Assembly (NCBI GenBank): GCA_024276825.1
Contig: JAJRWI010000044.1
Span: forward strand, 1-64,000
DNA from: an archaeon
GTDB lineage: Archaea > Asgardarchaeota > Thorarchaeia > Thorarchaeales > Thorarchaeaceae
Length of the DNA stretch: 64,000 bases
Direction of reading: 5' to 3'
Within the stretch, counting starts at the first letter, position 1, and each line of letters begins with the position of its first letter. Made by a program: the position numbers and the translations under genes. The notes below the pieces were generated by a model, which saw only the letters and a list, made by a program, of their open reading frames with translations, searched no databases and had not been told where the DNA came from. Positions 63,102-64,000 of this stretch are shown piece by piece.

Positions 63102-64000
63102 TTTTCTGTGCCAATTCATCTGCAAGTATTTCTTGCTGCGCCCATGAGCCTGTTAGCACCCCTTTCCTTGACAATTCTCCTAGATGTTTCCTACTCTCTT
63201 CATCAAGTCTTCCTGGCGGCATATTCTCAAAGGCACTACCGGGTAATGGCATAAACACATGACCATGAACCTTTGCTCCCATGTCTACAAGCTCATAACA
63301 CAAGTCAATACTTGCCCTCAAATCGTCCTCTCTCTCTCCAGGTAAGCCGAAGATAATATCCACATGTGGAATGAATCCACACTCTAATGCCACCTGAACT
63401 CCATTGATTCCTTCAGCTACAGTATGATGTCTGTTTGATATTTCAAGGACTTTATCACTTCCTGACTGGACCCCTATCTGAATGGTCTTATTTGCCACAT
63501 ATTGGCGAAGAATCTCAAGAGCTTTCTTACTAACAAACTCTGGACGCACCTCAGATGGAAATGCTCCAAAGTATACCTCTTCAAGACCATTTATTCCTGA
63601 TACTCCTCTGACCAGCCGCTCAAGCTTGTCTAACTCTACTGATCTCCCGTGGCCACCATAACACAAGGCATTGGGCGATAAGAACCATGTACGCCTGAAT
63701 CCTCTCTCTCTGACGGCTCTATCAACCCAATACAACACATTCTCTATGCTCCTATGACGTACTCTGCCTCCTGTGAGATAAGGTGTACAACAGAACTTGC
63801 AGGAGAAGGGACACCCTCTTGTCACCTCAATGGGCCCCACAACATTCATCTCGATTGCAAAGGGCGGATAATTGTCCAGTTTTATCTGTGAGAGGTCTTT
63901 TGGTCTTGGATAATTCTCTCTGATATTTGAAACAACACCCTCAATGCCTGCTGGGTCATCACGAGTCACCAACCGATGAACAAGATCTGGAAATGTCCGT
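63091..64000 (-). CDS. B12-binding-type radical SAM protein, partial (cut by window end)
   Basis: The frame is open to the right edge, so the N-terminus is missing. VGPIEVTRGCPFSCKFCCTPYL holds the CX3CX2C motif; FLSPNALCYGG, IQIGVQSGSDKVLEISNRHH and HVDIIFGLPGEREDDL are core barrel strands. It resembles the MJ1487-like archaeal family with an N-terminal cobalamin-type domain. The substrate is unknown. It overlaps taw1 by 11 nt. Confidence 0.85.
   Translation of the reverse strand, partial: RTFPDLVHRLVTRDDPAGIEGVVSNIRENYPRPKDLSQIKLDNYPPFAIEMNVVGPIEVTRGCPFSCKFCCTPYLTGGRVRHRSIENVLYWVDRAVRERGFRRTWFLSPNALCYGGHGRSVELDKLERLVRGVSGINGLEEVYFGAFPSEVRPEFVSKKALEILRQYVANKTIQIGVQSGSDKVLEISNRHHTVAEGINGVQVALECGFIPHVDIIFGLPGEREDDLRASIDLCYELVDMGAKVHGHVFMPLPGSAFENMPPGRLDEESRKHLGELSRKGVLTGSWAQQEILADELAQKNDI

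Overview
This window is archaeal chromosome at roughly 45% G+C. Archaeal markers include EF-1alpha, aIF5B, aIF2alpha, Nop10, eukaryote-type ribosomal proteins (L7Ae, L24e, S28e, S27e, L44e, L18e), the large subunit of DNA polymerase D, glycerol-1-phosphate dehydrogenase, CDP-archaeol synthase, AglB/STT3, TATA-box promoters and tRNA introns with bulge-helix-bulge splice sites. Several genes point to an Asgard lineage: an Arf-like small GTPase, an Elf1-type zinc ribbon, Sec61beta, a translin-like protein, an OST3/6-like membrane protein beside STT3, and a PAC4-like proteasome chaperone candidate. Base composition would suit a Thorarchaeota-like genome, but that rank is a guess.

Layout. 0-1.2 kb: a decayed EamA transporter. 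1.5-8.3 kb: translation genes (EF-1alpha, tRNA-Ser, SRP RNA, aIF5B, NDK, L24e/S28e/L7Ae) and G1P dehydrogenase. 8.5-12.1 kb: a small GTPase, then the operon rpoD-L18e-L13-S9-rpoN-S2 with a structured, kink-turn-like leader. 12.1-16.0 kb: a four-gene operon for the archaeal mevalonate pathway (mevalonate kinase, anhydromevalonate-phosphate decarboxylase, phosphomevalonate dehydratase large and small subunits). 16.0-18.1 kb: an accessory patch with an IS110-family remnant, hairpins and an orphan cytosine-C5 methyltransferase that overlaps a SPOUT methyltransferase gene. 18.1-22.1 kb: DUF362 protein, tRNA-Pro, a frameshifted phosphoesterase, a SWIM protein and a surface protein. 22.1-41.2 kb: information processing (EngB, Lhr helicase, Elf1, SufS, RPA, PolD DP2, RadB, a RuvC-like protein, XPD helicase, topoisomerase IA) with CarS and a CBS protein. 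41.2-47.8 kb: pterin synthesis, glycine cleavage T and H proteins, OST3-like protein and STT3. 47.8-49.8 kb: Sec61beta-L44e-S27e-aIF2alpha-Nop10. 49.8-57.4 kb: deacetylase-like surface protein, MazG, SHMT, a tRNA-Lys with two introns, a secreted protein, an S-component-like membrane protein, a polyprenol kinase-like protein and isopentenyl phosphate kinase. 57.4-64.0 kb: Trm5, TYW1, translin, riboflavin kinase, isoaspartyl methyltransferase and a radical SAM protein cut by the window end.

How the genes work together. The mevalonate operon plus isopentenyl phosphate kinase provide the route from mevalonate to IPP by way of trans-anhydromevalonate 5-phosphate; only the prenyl-FMN supplier UbiX is not seen. 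With G1P dehydrogenase and CarS this supports classical archaeal ether lipids. MptE, a DHPS-like protein, GcvT, GcvH and SHMT form a scattered one-carbon set. Trm5 and TYW1 carry out the first two steps of wyosine synthesis. The longest stretches without protein genes are explained by RNA genes (3033-3700), the IS110 remnant and its flanks (16018-16658) and the intron-bearing tRNA-Lys (52888-53280). I see no CRISPR array, no prophage and no rRNA.
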